Positions 26,552 through 36,069 of a stretch of 64,000 nucleotides of DNA are shown here, piece after piece. Every line of letters starts with the position of its first letter. Position 1 is the stretch's first letter. The translations under genes were made by a program, and so were the position numbers. Source of the stretch: Mucilaginibacter sp. (GTDB lineage: Bacteria; Bacteroidota; Bacteroidia; Sphingobacteriales; Sphingobacteriaceae); the NCBI RefSeq assembly GCF_025362475.1, contig NZ_JANYGH010000067.1:62001-126000 (forward strand), written 5' to 3'. The notes under the pieces were generated by a model. That model saw only the letters and a list, made by a program, of their open reading frames with translations. It was not told where the DNA came from and did no database searches.

Positions 26552-27859
26552 TTAAAGTTTTTCGCCGTGCTGACTGATGTCCAGCCCAAGCACCTCATCT
26601 TCTGCCGATACCCTCAATGGTGATATCATATCTGTTATTTTTAACAATAAAAGAGAGCCGAAGAACGAAAATATAGATACCCCGATAAGCGCGATAAGTT
26701 GCACCAAAAAAAGATGCGTTTCGCCAAAAAAGAGGCCGTTACCCGTAGTATTGCCTGCATTTACATGCTGATTGGCAAAAACACCGGTAAGTAACATACC
26801 TACCATACCACCTACCCCATGGCAAGGGAATACATCCAGTGTATCATCAATAGTGGTGCGCGTACGCCACTCCACAACCAGGTTGCTCACCACTGCCGAT
26901 ATGATACCTATCGCCAGCGAATGTGGTACTGTTACATAGCCTGCTGCCGGAGTAATAGCTACCAAGCCTACTACGGCGCCGATACAGGTACCCATAGCAG
27001 ATGGCTTACGGCCACGCAGCATATCAAAAAATATCCAGGTGATACCACCCGCGGCTGATGCCGTTGTGCTTGTTGCCAGTGCCGTTACAGCCAAAGCGTT
27101 TGCACCAAAGGCAGAGCCCGCATTAAACCCAAACCAACCAAACCACAAAAGCCCTGTACCTATCATCACGTAAGTGATGCGGGCAGGTGAATGATTGGCT
27201 TCGTTACGACGTTTTAAGTATAAGGCAGAGGCTAAAGCAGCCCATCCGGCCGACATGTGCACCACAGTTCCACCGGCAAAATCAAGCACACCCAATTTGG
27301 CCAAAATACCATCGGGATGCCAGGTACAATGTGCCAATGGCGAGAATATAAAGATGGAGAACAATACAAGAAAAATGATATAAGAGTTAAAACGGATCCG
27401 CTCGGCAAAAGCACCTGTAATAAGCGCAGGGGTTATTATCGCGAATTTTAACTGGTACATGGCAAATAAGAGCAAAGGAATAGTGGGAGCCGCTTTCCAG
27501 GTTGCATTGCCCAGCATGCCTTTCATCATGAAATAAGTCATCGGGTTACCTATAAAGCCATGAAAGCTCTCGCCAAAGGCCAAACTAAAACCAAATATGC
27601 CCCATAAAACAGTGATGATAACCATACAAACAATACTTTGCAGCATGGTGGAGATAACGTTCTTTTTGTTAACCATACCGCCATAAAAAAAGGCAAGGCC
27701 CGGCGTCATGATCAAAACAAGCGCGGTTGACATCAGCATCCAGGCAATATCACCTGTATTAAAATGAGGATCCCCGGAATTCTTAAACTCAACAGATGGA
27801 AAAATAAATGTTAGCGTTAGAATTATAAGTATAATTAAGAAAGGAATATACCGCTTCAT
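26552..27859 (-). CDS. amt: Ammonium transporter
   Basis: 435 residues. The first hydrophobic segment is a possible signal, then about 11 membrane helices. Family marks: WMLMSTALVLIMTPGLAFFYGGMVNKKNV, DFAGGTVVHMSAGWAAL (with a pore His) and HGVGGMVGMLLTGVFAN (with the second pore His region). It moves ammonium across the inner membrane. A PII (glnB/glnK) gene usually sits beside amt; none is seen here. Likely induced by nitrogen limitation, but no binding site is visible. Confidence 0.95.
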   Translation of the reverse strand: MKRYIPFLIILIILTLTFIFPSVEFKNSGDPHFNTGDIAWMLMSTALVLIMTPGLAFFYGGMVNKKNVISTMLQSIVCMVIITVLWGIFGFSLAFGESFHGFIGNPMTYFMMKGMLGNATWKAAPTIPLLLFAMYQLKFAIITPALITGAFAERIRFNSYIIFLVLFSIFIFSPLAHCTWHPDGILAKLGVLDFAGGTVVHMSAGWAALASALYLKRRNEANHSPARITYVMIGTGLLWFGWFGFNAGSAFGANALAVTALATSTTASAAGGITWIFFDMLRGRKPSAMGTCIGAVVGLVAITPAAGYVTVPHSLAIGIISAVVSNLVVEWRTRTTIDDTLDVFPCHGVGGMVGMLLTGVFANQHVNAGNTTGNGLFFGETHLFLVQLIALIGVSIFSFFGSLLLLKITDMISPLRVSAEDEVLGLDISQHGEKL

Positions 27860-27966
27860 GCAAAAATTATAGAACTGATTTTAAAACGGCCTGAAATTAA
27901 TACTTTTTGCTTAATAAAACGAAGTTAATGTTAATTTTTTATTAAATAGACAATAAAAAATCGTCA

Positions 27967-29466
27967 TTATAGATACTTAAGCACAAAATCAGGAAAAATA
28001 CCCAACAAAATCAGCACAAAACTTATAATTACAGCCAAAACCAATAAATTATAGGATTTTTTATATACAATATCCTGATTTTCTGATCGTTTTAAAAATA
28101 AATTCAGTGGGATTTTTATATAGTAAAACAAGGAGACAACTGTGGTTAAAGCCCCTGTAGCCATCAGCAGCATCAACCAGATACTATGGGTTTGCTGATA
28201 AACACTATACACTGCCGAAAACACAAATATTTTACCGGTAAACCCTGCAGAAACAGGCAAGCCCGTTAGCGATATCAGTATAATGGTAAAACAAACAGAT
28301 GCTATAGGATATTTTAAACCAAGCCCTTTATAATCATCCAAACCTTCTGCATTGGCAACGTTGCTAAAGTATGAGGCCAGTGCTAACGCGCCAATATTTG
28401 CCAGGGCGTAAACCAGCAGGTAATAAGTTAATGCAGATAAGCCCTGAAGGTTAAGGATCACCACAGCCATCAAAGCAAAACCGGTATGCCCTATACTGGA
28501 GTATGCCAGCATCCGCTTAATATTGGTTTGCATTACCGCCGCAAAGTTACCCGCTATCATGCTGATAACACCGATTATGGATAACACAATTCCCAAATCA
28601 AAACCTATTCCATTACTCCAAACCATTAAAGGCGCCAAAAAATTAACCAGCAAGGCAAAAGCAGCAATTTTGGGTAAGGTTGAAAGGTAAGCGGTAACCG
28701 GGGTTGGCGCTCCCTCATATACATCGGGCACCCAAAAATGCACTGGAACAAAAGAGAGTTTAAAGCCTATGCCTACCAGTACTAATATTACAGCAAAGAT
28801 GGCGCTTATTGGATTAACCTTTGCAAGCCCTATAATGGTTGACTGAAAAACAATATCCAGCGAGCCGCTGAACCCATAAAGCAGGGAAATTCCGTACAGC
28901 ATAATCGCCGAAGAAGCTGCCCCAAACAATACGTATTTTAGCCCGGCCTCGGTACTGAAAGCGTTTTCTGAGCGATAAGCTACCATCAGGTATGATGCGA
29001 TGGAAACGATCTCGATAGCGAGGTAAATTGATAACAGGTTTACAGCCATCACCATTAAATGTAAACCCAGTATAGAAGCTATAGTGATGGAATAAAGATC
29101 TGACAACCCTTTTTCATGCGAGTTTAGTTTTTCATCCCATGTAAAATACAACAACAGGATAAATGCCAGTAAATCAATCACCAGTTTAAACAATATACCA
29201 CTGCGACTGAGCAGCAGCATATTGCTGAATATAAAATGCTGCCCATCTAATATCAATGCAAACTGCTGCAGATCTTTGAATATCACCACCAGGATACCTG
29301 CGCAAGCTACGGTACGGCAAAGACCGGCTGATCTTTTACCAAATAACACATCGGTTATCATAACCACCAGGAACAGCAGGGCCAGGAAAGCCTCGGGTAT
29401 AAAATAGGTTATACTCCCAAAAACTTCGGTTAACTGTTCGGATATGTGCGGTAGCAGGTCGTGCAT
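27967..29466 (-). CDS. nuoN: NADH-quinone oxidoreductase subunit N
   Basis: 499 residues, antiporter-like membrane subunit of complex I with about 14 helices. VHFWVPDVYEGAPTPVTAYLSTLPK is the conserved Lys/Pro-containing helix involved in proton translocation, and LAYSSIGHTGFAL follows. Last gene of the nuo cluster, 3 bases after nuoM. Distinguished from NuoM/L by its position and the VYEGAPTPV segment. Confidence 0.95.
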   Translation of the reverse strand: MHDLLPHISEQLTEVFGSITYFIPEAFLALLFLVVMITDVLFGKRSAGLCRTVACAGILVVIFKDLQQFALILDGQHFIFSNMLLLSRSGILFKLVIDLLAFILLLYFTWDEKLNSHEKGLSDLYSITIASILGLHLMVMAVNLLSIYLAIEIVSIASYLMVAYRSENAFSTEAGLKYVLFGAASSAIMLYGISLLYGFSGSLDIVFQSTIIGLAKVNPISAIFAVILVLVGIGFKLSFVPVHFWVPDVYEGAPTPVTAYLSTLPKIAAFALLVNFLAPLMVWSNGIGFDLGIVLSIIGVISMIAGNFAAVMQTNIKRMLAYSSIGHTGFALMAVVILNLQGLSALTYYLLVYALANIGALALASYFSNVANAEGLDDYKGLGLKYPIASVCFTIILISLTGLPVSAGFTGKIFVFSAVYSVYQQTHSIWLMLLMATGALTTVVSLFYYIKIPLNLFLKRSENQDIVYKKSYNLLVLAVIISFVLILLGIFPDFVLKYL

Positions 29467-29469
29467 TAT

Positions 29470-31074
29470 TTATTTAGCTTGTAAAAATTGTATCAATGCC
29501 AGTACCGAATCATTGATCTTATCAAAAACCAATGATGGCATAATACCCAATACCAGGGCTATTAATGCCAGTGGTGCAAGTGTTAGCTTTTCGCGCAGGT
29601 TCAAATCGGTAAGGGCGGTTTTCCAAACACTGCCGCCTTTTAATGATTGCTGTCCAAAAAACATGCGCTGCAAGGTCCATAAGAAATAAGCGGCGCTTAA
29701 AAATATTCCTAATGTACCACAAACCGCCATCCAGTAAGGTAACAAGCCATTAACCGCATGTGATTTGAATACCCCGGCTAAAGTAAACGCCTCGGCCACA
29801 AATGCCGAGAAACCCGGCAAACCCAGTGATGCAAAAAAAGCGATCATTACAAAGGCGGTATATTTTGGCATTAGCGTGCCTAACCCACGGAAATGATAAA
29901 TATCCCTGTCATGTACCCGGTTGTAGATAACCCCTACCAGGAAGAACAGCATGGTTGATAAAAACCCATGGCTCACCATTTGCATCACAGAGCCACTGAT
30001 ACCTTCGGCTGTTTGCGATGCGATGCCCAATAGTACAAACCCCATGTGTGATACAGAGGAATAGGCGATCATCCGTTTCAAATCCCGTTGTGCCAAAGCG
30101 TTAAAGGCACCATATAAAATAGAAATCACGCCAAGCAATCCAAGCCAAAACGCATGAGTTGTGGCCACATCAGGGAAAATCCCCATACAGATACGGATGA
30201 TACCGTAACCGCCTATTTTGAGCAGGATACCAGCCAGTATAATAGATACCGGTGTGGGCGCTTCTACGTGCGCATCTGGCAGCCAGGTATGTAATGGCAC
30301 TACCGGCACCTTAATAGCAAACGCGATGAACAGCACCACAAAGCCAACCGTACGTGCAGGCATACCCAATATGGTTTGATGCCCCGCTAAAGAGAATACC
30401 GACTGTGCGCTGTAATTGGCCGGGTTCATCATTTGTACTATGTTGAAGGTATGGTTACCTGTGGCAGGGTCTGTAACGGATAGGTATAACCCAACCATCA
30501 CCAGCAGCATAAATACCGAACCAAACAATGTATAAAGGAAAAACTTAATGGCCGCGTATTCCCTGCGCGCGCCACCCCACATCCCGATAAGGAAATATAG
30601 GGGTAACAGCATCAGTTCATAAAACATATAGAACAGGAAGAAATCTAAAGCGCAAAACACCCCGATAACGGCCATATCCAGCAATAAAAACAAGAGGAAG
30701 AACCCCTTTAAATTACTCTTGATCTCCCAGGAGGCCAAAGAAGCGATCACCAGTACCAGCGAGGTCATGACCAATAGGGTAATGGAGATACCATCGATCC
30801 CTACAAAATAATCTATCTGCATTTTGCCCATGCTGCCCAGGTTAAGACCTATCCAGGGAAGTTTTTGGACAAACTGAAACTGCTCTTCATGGTTAATACC
30901 GCCATGGCCTGCACCTGTTTTAAAGTTAAGGTATATCCAGATACTAATACCCAATTGTACCAGCGTAGCAAGCAGCGTGATATATTTAAAACTGTTCCTC
31001 ATGGATGAGGGCAACAGCATGATGATAAAGCCGAACAGTACAGGTATAAATATGAGTAAGGTTAATATATTCAT
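29470..31074 (-). CDS. nuoM: NADH-quinone oxidoreductase subunit M
   Basis: 534 residues, antiporter-like complex I subunit. Conserved Glu in LFYMFYELMLLPLYFLIGMWGG, the broken helix VPLHTWLPDAHVEAPTPVSIILAGILLK, and RDLKRMIAYSSVSHMGFVLLG. It pumps protons with NuoL and NuoN. Lies 5 bases after nuoL. Confidence 0.96.
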   Translation of the reverse strand: MNILTLLIFIPVLFGFIIMLLPSSMRNSFKYITLLATLVQLGISIWIYLNFKTGAGHGGINHEEQFQFVQKLPWIGLNLGSMGKMQIDYFVGIDGISITLLVMTSLVLVIASLASWEIKSNLKGFFLLFLLLDMAVIGVFCALDFFLFYMFYELMLLPLYFLIGMWGGARREYAAIKFFLYTLFGSVFMLLVMVGLYLSVTDPATGNHTFNIVQMMNPANYSAQSVFSLAGHQTILGMPARTVGFVVLFIAFAIKVPVVPLHTWLPDAHVEAPTPVSIILAGILLKIGGYGIIRICMGIFPDVATTHAFWLGLLGVISILYGAFNALAQRDLKRMIAYSSVSHMGFVLLGIASQTAEGISGSVMQMVSHGFLSTMLFFLVGVIYNRVHDRDIYHFRGLGTLMPKYTAFVMIAFFASLGLPGFSAFVAEAFTLAGVFKSHAVNGLLPYWMAVCGTLGIFLSAAYFLWTLQRMFFGQQSLKGGSVWKTALTDLNLREKLTLAPLALIALVLGIMPSLVFDKINDSVLALIQFLQAK

Positions 31075-31079
31075 CAGGT

Positions 31080-33140
31080 TTATATCAGTATTTTTAAAAT
31101 AAACAGCAACAGTACAATCACCAGCATGCTAAACAAATAGTATTGCACTTTGCCGGTTTGAAACTTACGTGCAAAATTGCCAATACTTTGAACAATGGTT
31201 GCTATTAAATGCAAAAAGCCATCTACAATATATTTATCGGCCCAGGCGGTTAACCGCGCAGCATAACCGCTTAATTTGGTTAGCAAATGAATAAGTCCAT
31301 CAATAACATTTTTATCAAACCAAAAACAGGCTTTGCCAAAACCAAGTACCGGTTTTACAAAAACACGTTTGTATATTTTATCAATATACCATTGGTTGTA
31401 GGATAGCCGGTATAAAAACCCGGTTTGTGAAAAAGCAAAGCTATTTTGTTTTACGTAGATAGCATAGGCCAGGTATAACACAACCAGACTTATTACATTT
31501 ACCAATACTGGGATAATCAAGTGATAAACGCTCTCGAACTTAGTTATTCGCGAAATATTCAAGCCTTTAAATAACCAGCCCTGCTCATAGGAGAATGGGT
31601 TAAAGGAAAATAAGGGAAATAAACAGCAAACCGCTAACAACGCCAAAGGCAATTTGTACTGCCAGCCGCCATCAGTCAGGTGCAGTTTTAGTTTTGGGTG
31701 GATGTTGAGCAGCCTGAGATCGCCAAAGAAAACTTTGAAGATGAGCCTAGCCACGTAGAAGGCGGTTAGCCAACTGGTGATCAATGCCGTTAACGGGATT
31801 ATTTTAAGCCATACACTTTTGCCTTCGCTCCATTCAAATGCCTGGATCAGTATGCCATCTTTTGAAAGATAGCCGGATGTTAAAGGCAAACCAATTAATG
31901 CCAAACCGCCAATAATAGCCGCGATAAAAGTAAGGGGCAGGCGCTTGCGCAAACCACCCATGTACAGGATACTCTGCGGATCAATATCCAGGTCATTATC
32001 GTCCCTAATGTGTTGCATTTGGTGAATAACAATACCAGCCACCAAAAACAGCAAACATTTAAAAAACGCGTGCGTGGCCAAATGGAAAAGTGATGAAGCA
32101 TATGCACCTACTCCCATTGCCAGGATCATAAACCCTAATTGCGATATGGTAGAATAAGCCAAGATGCGTTTCAGGTCATTTTGTGTAAGGGCGATTGTAG
32201 CCGCCATAAACGCGGTAAAGCAACCAATGCAGGCCAGTATGGTAAGTTCTGTTTCGGTGAACATGGGGTAAACCCTGCCTAATAAAAATACACCCGCGGC
32301 AACCATGGTAGCCGCGTGAATAAGAGCTGATACAGACGTTGGCCCTTCCATTGCATCAGGTAGCCAGGTATGCAACGGGAACTGCGCAGATTTGGCTACA
32401 ACAGCTAAAAAGATACCCGCGACAGCAATGTATTGCCAGATGGCGGGTAGCTGCCCGGTTGGCGCAATCCATAAGCCATTATTTACAACTGATTGGGCTA
32501 TTAAACCCTTGTTGGCAAATAGCGTTAAAATATCAAAAGTATGGAATTGGGTAAACAGGATGATAATAGCACTTAGTAAACCAATATCACCCACACGATT
32601 CATGATAAAGGCCTTTTTATTGGCCTGCACCGCCTTATCCTTAGTAAACCAGAAACCAATAAGCAGGTACGACGAAAAGCCCACCAGCTCCCAAAAAGCA
32701 TAAAACAATACCAGGTTATCAACCACCACCAAAGCCAGCATGCTGAAACAAAAGAAGCTGAGGTAAGTAAAATACCTGCTGTACCGCTCATCATATTTCA
32801 TATAAGCAGTTGAATAAATATGCACCGGCAAAGCGATAATCGATACCAGCAACAGCATCAATGCCGAAAGATTATTCAATAATATCCCCGCATAAACCTT
32901 TGTTTGCCCAATAGTAAACCAAACATATTGATGATGTATTTGATGATTATTCCATATGCCGGCAAATACCCTGGCTGCCAAAACACAGCTCAACAAAACA
33001 GCCAATGTTGATACCCAACCCGAAACCTTACTTTTAACCGGCAGGCAAAAATTTAGCAAAGCGGCAAGCAGCGGCAATGCCACAGCTGCGAGGGTGCAGG
33101 TGATAAGAATTGTGTCGTTATGTGAGAGGGCGTTGTTCAA
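31080..33140 (-). CDS. nuoL: NADH-quinone oxidoreductase subunit L
   Basis: 686 residues. Largest antiporter-like subunit, with the long C-terminal lateral helix. Marks: FYAFWELVGFSSYLLIGFW, FPLHTWLPDAMEGPTSVSALIHAATMVAAG and LKRILAYSTISQLGFMILA. The start is TTG (33140), directly after the stop of the inserted repeat protein; no in-frame ATG precedes it. The unusual start may tie its translation to the gene in front. Confidence 0.96.
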   Translation of the reverse strand: MNNALSHNDTILITCTLAAVALPLLAALLNFCLPVKSKVSGWVSTLAVLLSCVLAARVFAGIWNNHQIHHQYVWFTIGQTKVYAGILLNNLSALMLLLVSIIALPVHIYSTAYMKYDERYSRYFTYLSFFCFSMLALVVVDNLVLFYAFWELVGFSSYLLIGFWFTKDKAVQANKKAFIMNRVGDIGLLSAIIILFTQFHTFDILTLFANKGLIAQSVVNNGLWIAPTGQLPAIWQYIAVAGIFLAVVAKSAQFPLHTWLPDAMEGPTSVSALIHAATMVAAGVFLLGRVYPMFTETELTILACIGCFTAFMAATIALTQNDLKRILAYSTISQLGFMILAMGVGAYASSLFHLATHAFFKCLLFLVAGIVIHQMQHIRDDNDLDIDPQSILYMGGLRKRLPLTFIAAIIGGLALIGLPLTSGYLSKDGILIQAFEWSEGKSVWLKIIPLTALITSWLTAFYVARLIFKVFFGDLRLLNIHPKLKLHLTDGGWQYKLPLALLAVCCLFPLFSFNPFSYEQGWLFKGLNISRITKFESVYHLIIPVLVNVISLVVLYLAYAIYVKQNSFAFSQTGFLYRLSYNQWYIDKIYKRVFVKPVLGFGKACFWFDKNVIDGLIHLLTKLSGYAARLTAWADKYIVDGFLHLIATIVQSIGNFARKFQTGKVQYYLFSMLVIVLLLFILKILI

Positions 33141-33142
33141 GT

Positions 33143-34444
33143 CTATTTTGTTATGATATCCACATCACCATTGCCATTAACAGTTACGCTTTGAATAGTA
33201 TCCAGTTTTAAATGATATAATTTCCCAACGATATCTGATTTTTTTCCAGAAAGTAACTTACCATTTATATGGTATAAAAAAGTATCAGGAACACGTACAG
33301 AATCGGCATATTTTTTTGATAATGTGCTCAATACATTCTGATAGGCCTTTATTCCAAAATCATTACTTGTCATCAAAATTACTCCATTTTTTCCTTCGGG
33401 ACCATAACTACTCGTTGCTGAAGCGCTTTTCAAAACTTCTATCTCAAGAACATCATTCGGATCTATTCCTTTTAACGCGGTTTGATCAGTTTTTTTTCCG
33501 TCCATGAAAAACAATGGATCAGATTTTGATTTAATGGTATCGGTTGAGGATTTTATTTTGTTGCGTTCACAATGCACATATATCATATCTGCAACCGCTT
33601 CGCCGTCGCCCAAATCCCTGGCTTTATAAAAATCTTCACAAGCTGAAGCAGATTGTTCAGCAGACGGCTCAATAATACCTTTTGATGTATACTTATTGAT
33701 TTTGGCTACTCCTCTATTTGCATAGGCCTCCTTATAATCGGGGTATAGATCAATTGCTTTGTCATAGTCAGCAATAGCACCATCCATATCAAACTTATTT
33801 CCTTTTGCAGCTCCCCTGTCAAAATAAAGTTCAGCGATGGTTGAATTTATGGTAATAGCTTTAGTATACAAATCAATCGCTTCATCCGATTTGTATCGGT
33901 GGGCCAAATCATTTGCCTTAGTAATCAAATCATTTATTTGTTTGCCATAACTGGCTTTACCATCAACAAAATCAAGCTTACGGGTAATTTTACCCTGCTT
34001 GTCATACTCTATATAATCGCCAACCTGCACACCTTTTGCAAAGTTAAATTCAATATGCTTTTCTCCGGTTTCGTAATATACCATGGCTTTGCCATCGTCC
34101 TTATCATTTACGTTATTTACTTCCTGTTTTAATATACCATTTGCATAGAAATCTTTGTACGGTCCGTTTCTTAAGCCGTTTTTAAAAGTGATCTCCGATA
34201 ATTTATTGCCATTCTCGTCGTAAAGAACTTCAACCCCTTCAGGAGATCCATCTTTTAAATTACCTTTTGCGGCTATTTTTCCGTTATCTGCATAAGCAAC
34301 AAACGCACCTGTATAAGGCGTTTTGTCTTTATTGTAAAACTTTTCATCAACCCTTTTCAAATCTTTTAGGTTTACCTGGGCATACGATTGCTTACAGCAA
34401 AACATTACAAGTAACAGCAATATAGTTTTAGGTATGTTTATCAT
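33143..34444 (-). CDS. Secreted MORN-like/TPR protein with TonB-plug motif, inside the nuo operon
   Basis: 433 residues from the ATG that shares one base with the nuoK stop (TGATG). Signal peptide 1-22 (ending SYAQ). Residues about 30-165 hold YwqK/MORN-like repeats (NGKIAAKGNLKDGSPEG, NGLRNGPYKDFYANG). Residues about 170-285 hold TPRs (DEAIDLYTKAITINS, AIADYDKAIDLYPDYKEA). Residues 308-360 match the SusC-type TonB receptor plug pattern: DPLFFMDGKK...IDPNDVLEIEVLKSASATSSYGPEGKNGVILM. None of this belongs to complex I, yet it sits one base into nuoK and 2 bases from nuoL. Function unknown; probably periplasmic. Confidence 0.85.
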   Translation of the reverse strand: MINIPKTILLLLVMFCCKQSYAQVNLKDLKRVDEKFYNKDKTPYTGAFVAYADNGKIAAKGNLKDGSPEGVEVLYDENGNKLSEITFKNGLRNGPYKDFYANGILKQEVNNVNDKDDGKAMVYYETGEKHIEFNFAKGVQVGDYIEYDKQGKITRKLDFVDGKASYGKQINDLITKANDLAHRYKSDEAIDLYTKAITINSTIAELYFDRGAAKGNKFDMDGAIADYDKAIDLYPDYKEAYANRGVAKINKYTSKGIIEPSAEQSASACEDFYKARDLGDGEAVADMIYVHCERNKIKSSTDTIKSKSDPLFFMDGKKTDQTALKGIDPNDVLEIEVLKSASATSSYGPEGKNGVILMTSNDFGIKAYQNVLSTLSKKYADSVRVPDTFLYHINGKLLSGKKSDIVGKLYHLKLDTIQSVTVNGNGDVDIITK

Positions 34445-34749
34445 CAATCCTTCAGGTTATTGATCTTACCCGGATCAATGGTTTTATATTTTCTGTACAC
34501 ATTAAGTATAATAGCAAGTGCCACAGCTGTTGTAGCGGCTGCCAGCACAATGGCAAATAAGGCGAAGATCTGTCCGCTGTTATTTACGCTATCGTGTTTA
34601 CCAAAGGCAACCAGGTTTAATATGGCCGCATTCAAGATCAATTCAATACCAATCAAAATCTGGATAGCATTTCGTTTTGATACGATCATATACAATCCTA
34701 TGCAGAAAAGCATTACGCTTACCACCAAAAAATCGGTTAAGGTGATCAT
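34444..34749 (-). CDS. nuoK: NADH-quinone oxidoreductase subunit K
   Basis: 101 residues, three helices. GIYMIVSKRNAIQILIGIELILNAAILNLVAFG contains the conserved membrane glutamate (GIELILNA) of the proton path. Its start overlaps the nuoJ stop by 4 bases, and its stop shares one base with the inserted gene's start. Normal family length. Confidence 0.96.
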   Translation of the reverse strand: MITLTDFLVVSVMLFCIGLYMIVSKRNAIQILIGIELILNAAILNLVAFGKHDSVNNSGQIFALFAIVLAAATTAVALAIILNVYRKYKTIDPGKINNLKD

Positions 34750-35294
34750 ATTTTCGCCTCCTTACGTGAAAGATGCGCCGCGCCAACCAATGCCATCAGC
34801 AATAAAATCGAGATTGCCTCAAAAGGCAGCAAATACCGGGTCATTAAGTTAACGCCTATATTATCTATCATCACAGCGTTTGGGGTAATAGTATTGTTAG
34901 TGGCGATAGAATCCTTTACCCAGCCCAGGTTATCCGCGTCAGCCTTTAACACCACGTTGATCATCACTATAAAAAACAAAGCCGCAAGCAGTATGGCAGG
35001 CAGTTTAGCCATGCTAAAGAATTTACCCTTTTGCTGCTGAATCACATTTAAAGTTTCTTTACCAGATAGCATAAAAGCAAAAATGATGAGCACCAGTATC
35101 CCTCCTACATAAATTACTACCTGGGTTACGGCAACAAAATCTGCCAAGGCCAACACATACAAACCAGCCAAAGCAAACAGCGTTACAAAAAATACAAAGA
35201 TACTACGTACCAGGTTTTTTGTGGATGCCGCATACAATGCCGAAACAATGGCAATAAAACTCATAAAATAAAATAGCACCCGGACGAAACTCAT
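34746..35294 (-). CDS. nuoJ: NADH-quinone oxidoreductase subunit J
   Basis: 182 residues, five predicted helices. LAGLYVLALADFVAVTQVVIYVGGILVLIIFAFML is the conserved third-helix region of NuoJ, where a pi-bulge couples quinone reduction to proton pumping. Overlaps nuoI by 4 bases and nuoK by 4 bases, so it is tightly coupled. Confidence 0.95.
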   Translation of the reverse strand: MSFVRVLFYFMSFIAIVSALYAASTKNLVRSIFVFFVTLFALAGLYVLALADFVAVTQVVIYVGGILVLIIFAFMLSGKETLNVIQQQKGKFFSMAKLPAILLAALFFIVMINVVLKADADNLGWVKDSIATNNTITPNAVMIDNIGVNLMTRYLLPFEAISILLLMALVGAAHLSRKEAKI

Positions 35295-35881
35295 GCCCCT
35301 CCCTCCTTTTTTTGCATCGCGGCCAGTTTGGCAGCTTGCTTTTCGGCTTGTTGCTGATCAAACAGCGCACGCTTTTCGGCAGCGACTTCTGGCGGCATGT
35401 CCGAAAACTGGTAGGTCAGGTCGCTTAGCTCAAATACGGTTTTATCATATTGGTTGGTCATCACGATGCACTCGGTTGGGCACACAATAGTACACAAACC
35501 ACAGTACATACACTTGGCCATATCAATATCAAACTTAGCGGCATAAAGGCGTTTGGTAGTTCCATCAGATGTTTGGCCGATGGCTTCAGTGGCTTTGATA
35601 GCTTCAATATCTATACAATCAACCGGGCATACTTTGGCACATAGGTCACATACAATACAATCGTCCATCTCTACCTCCAACTGGTAGCGGCCCACTTCAG
35701 GAACAGGTAGTTTTTGTTTGGGGTATTGAATGGTATTGGTACCTTTTTCCAATTGTTTAAAGTAATTACTATCGCTTACGGTAATGATCTTCCTGTCAGA
35801 ATTTGGCGCAAACAGGTGCTTCACGGTAAGGCTTAACCCTTTCCATGCTGTTGCAAAACCGTTAATTACTCTTTTAAACAC
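35291..35881 (-). CDS. nuoI: NADH-quinone oxidoreductase subunit I (2x 4Fe-4S)
   Basis: 196 residues starting at GTG. Two cluster motifs: CIVCDLCAKVCPVDC and CMYCGLCTIVCPTEC, binding the N6a/N6b clusters that pass electrons toward quinone. The C-terminal tail is Ala/Lys/Gln-rich (QQQAEKQAAKLAAMQKKEGG), longer than the minimal subunit. Separated from nuoH by 188 bases of heptamer repeat. Confidence 0.97.
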   Translation of the reverse strand: MFKRVINGFATAWKGLSLTVKHLFAPNSDRKIITVSDSNYFKQLEKGTNTIQYPKQKLPVPEVGRYQLEVEMDDCIVCDLCAKVCPVDCIDIEAIKATEAIGQTSDGTTKRLYAAKFDIDMAKCMYCGLCTIVCPTECIVMTNQYDKTVFELSDLTYQFSDMPPEVAAEKRALFDQQQAEKQAAKLAAMQKKEGGA

Positions 35882-36065
35882 TAATTATTAAACTCTAAAT
35901 AATAAATTCTAAACTCTAAATCCTAAATCCTAAACTCTAAATCCTAAACTCTAAATCCTAAACTCTAAATCCTAAACTTTAAACTCTAAATCCTAAACTC
36001 TAAACTCTAAATCCTAATTTCAAAAATCTTAAATCCGAATCGAACATCCGAAATCCGAAATTCTC
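35882..36065. repeat. Degenerate heptamer tandem array (CTAAACT/CTAAATC)
   Basis: The gap between nuoI and nuoH is almost entirely heptamer words: CTAAACT, CTAAATC and CTAAATCCTAAACT, repeated about 17 times between 35890 and 36020, then AATCCGAA-type words to 36062. All are in one orientation. A short copy of the same words, AATCCTAAACTCTAAATC, occurs at 56110-56127. Confidence 0.9.
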
Positions 36066-36069
36066 TCTC

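Noticed and set aside
35882..36065. CRISPR array
   Set aside because: Heptamers are contiguous, degenerate and lack spacers, and no cas genes are present.
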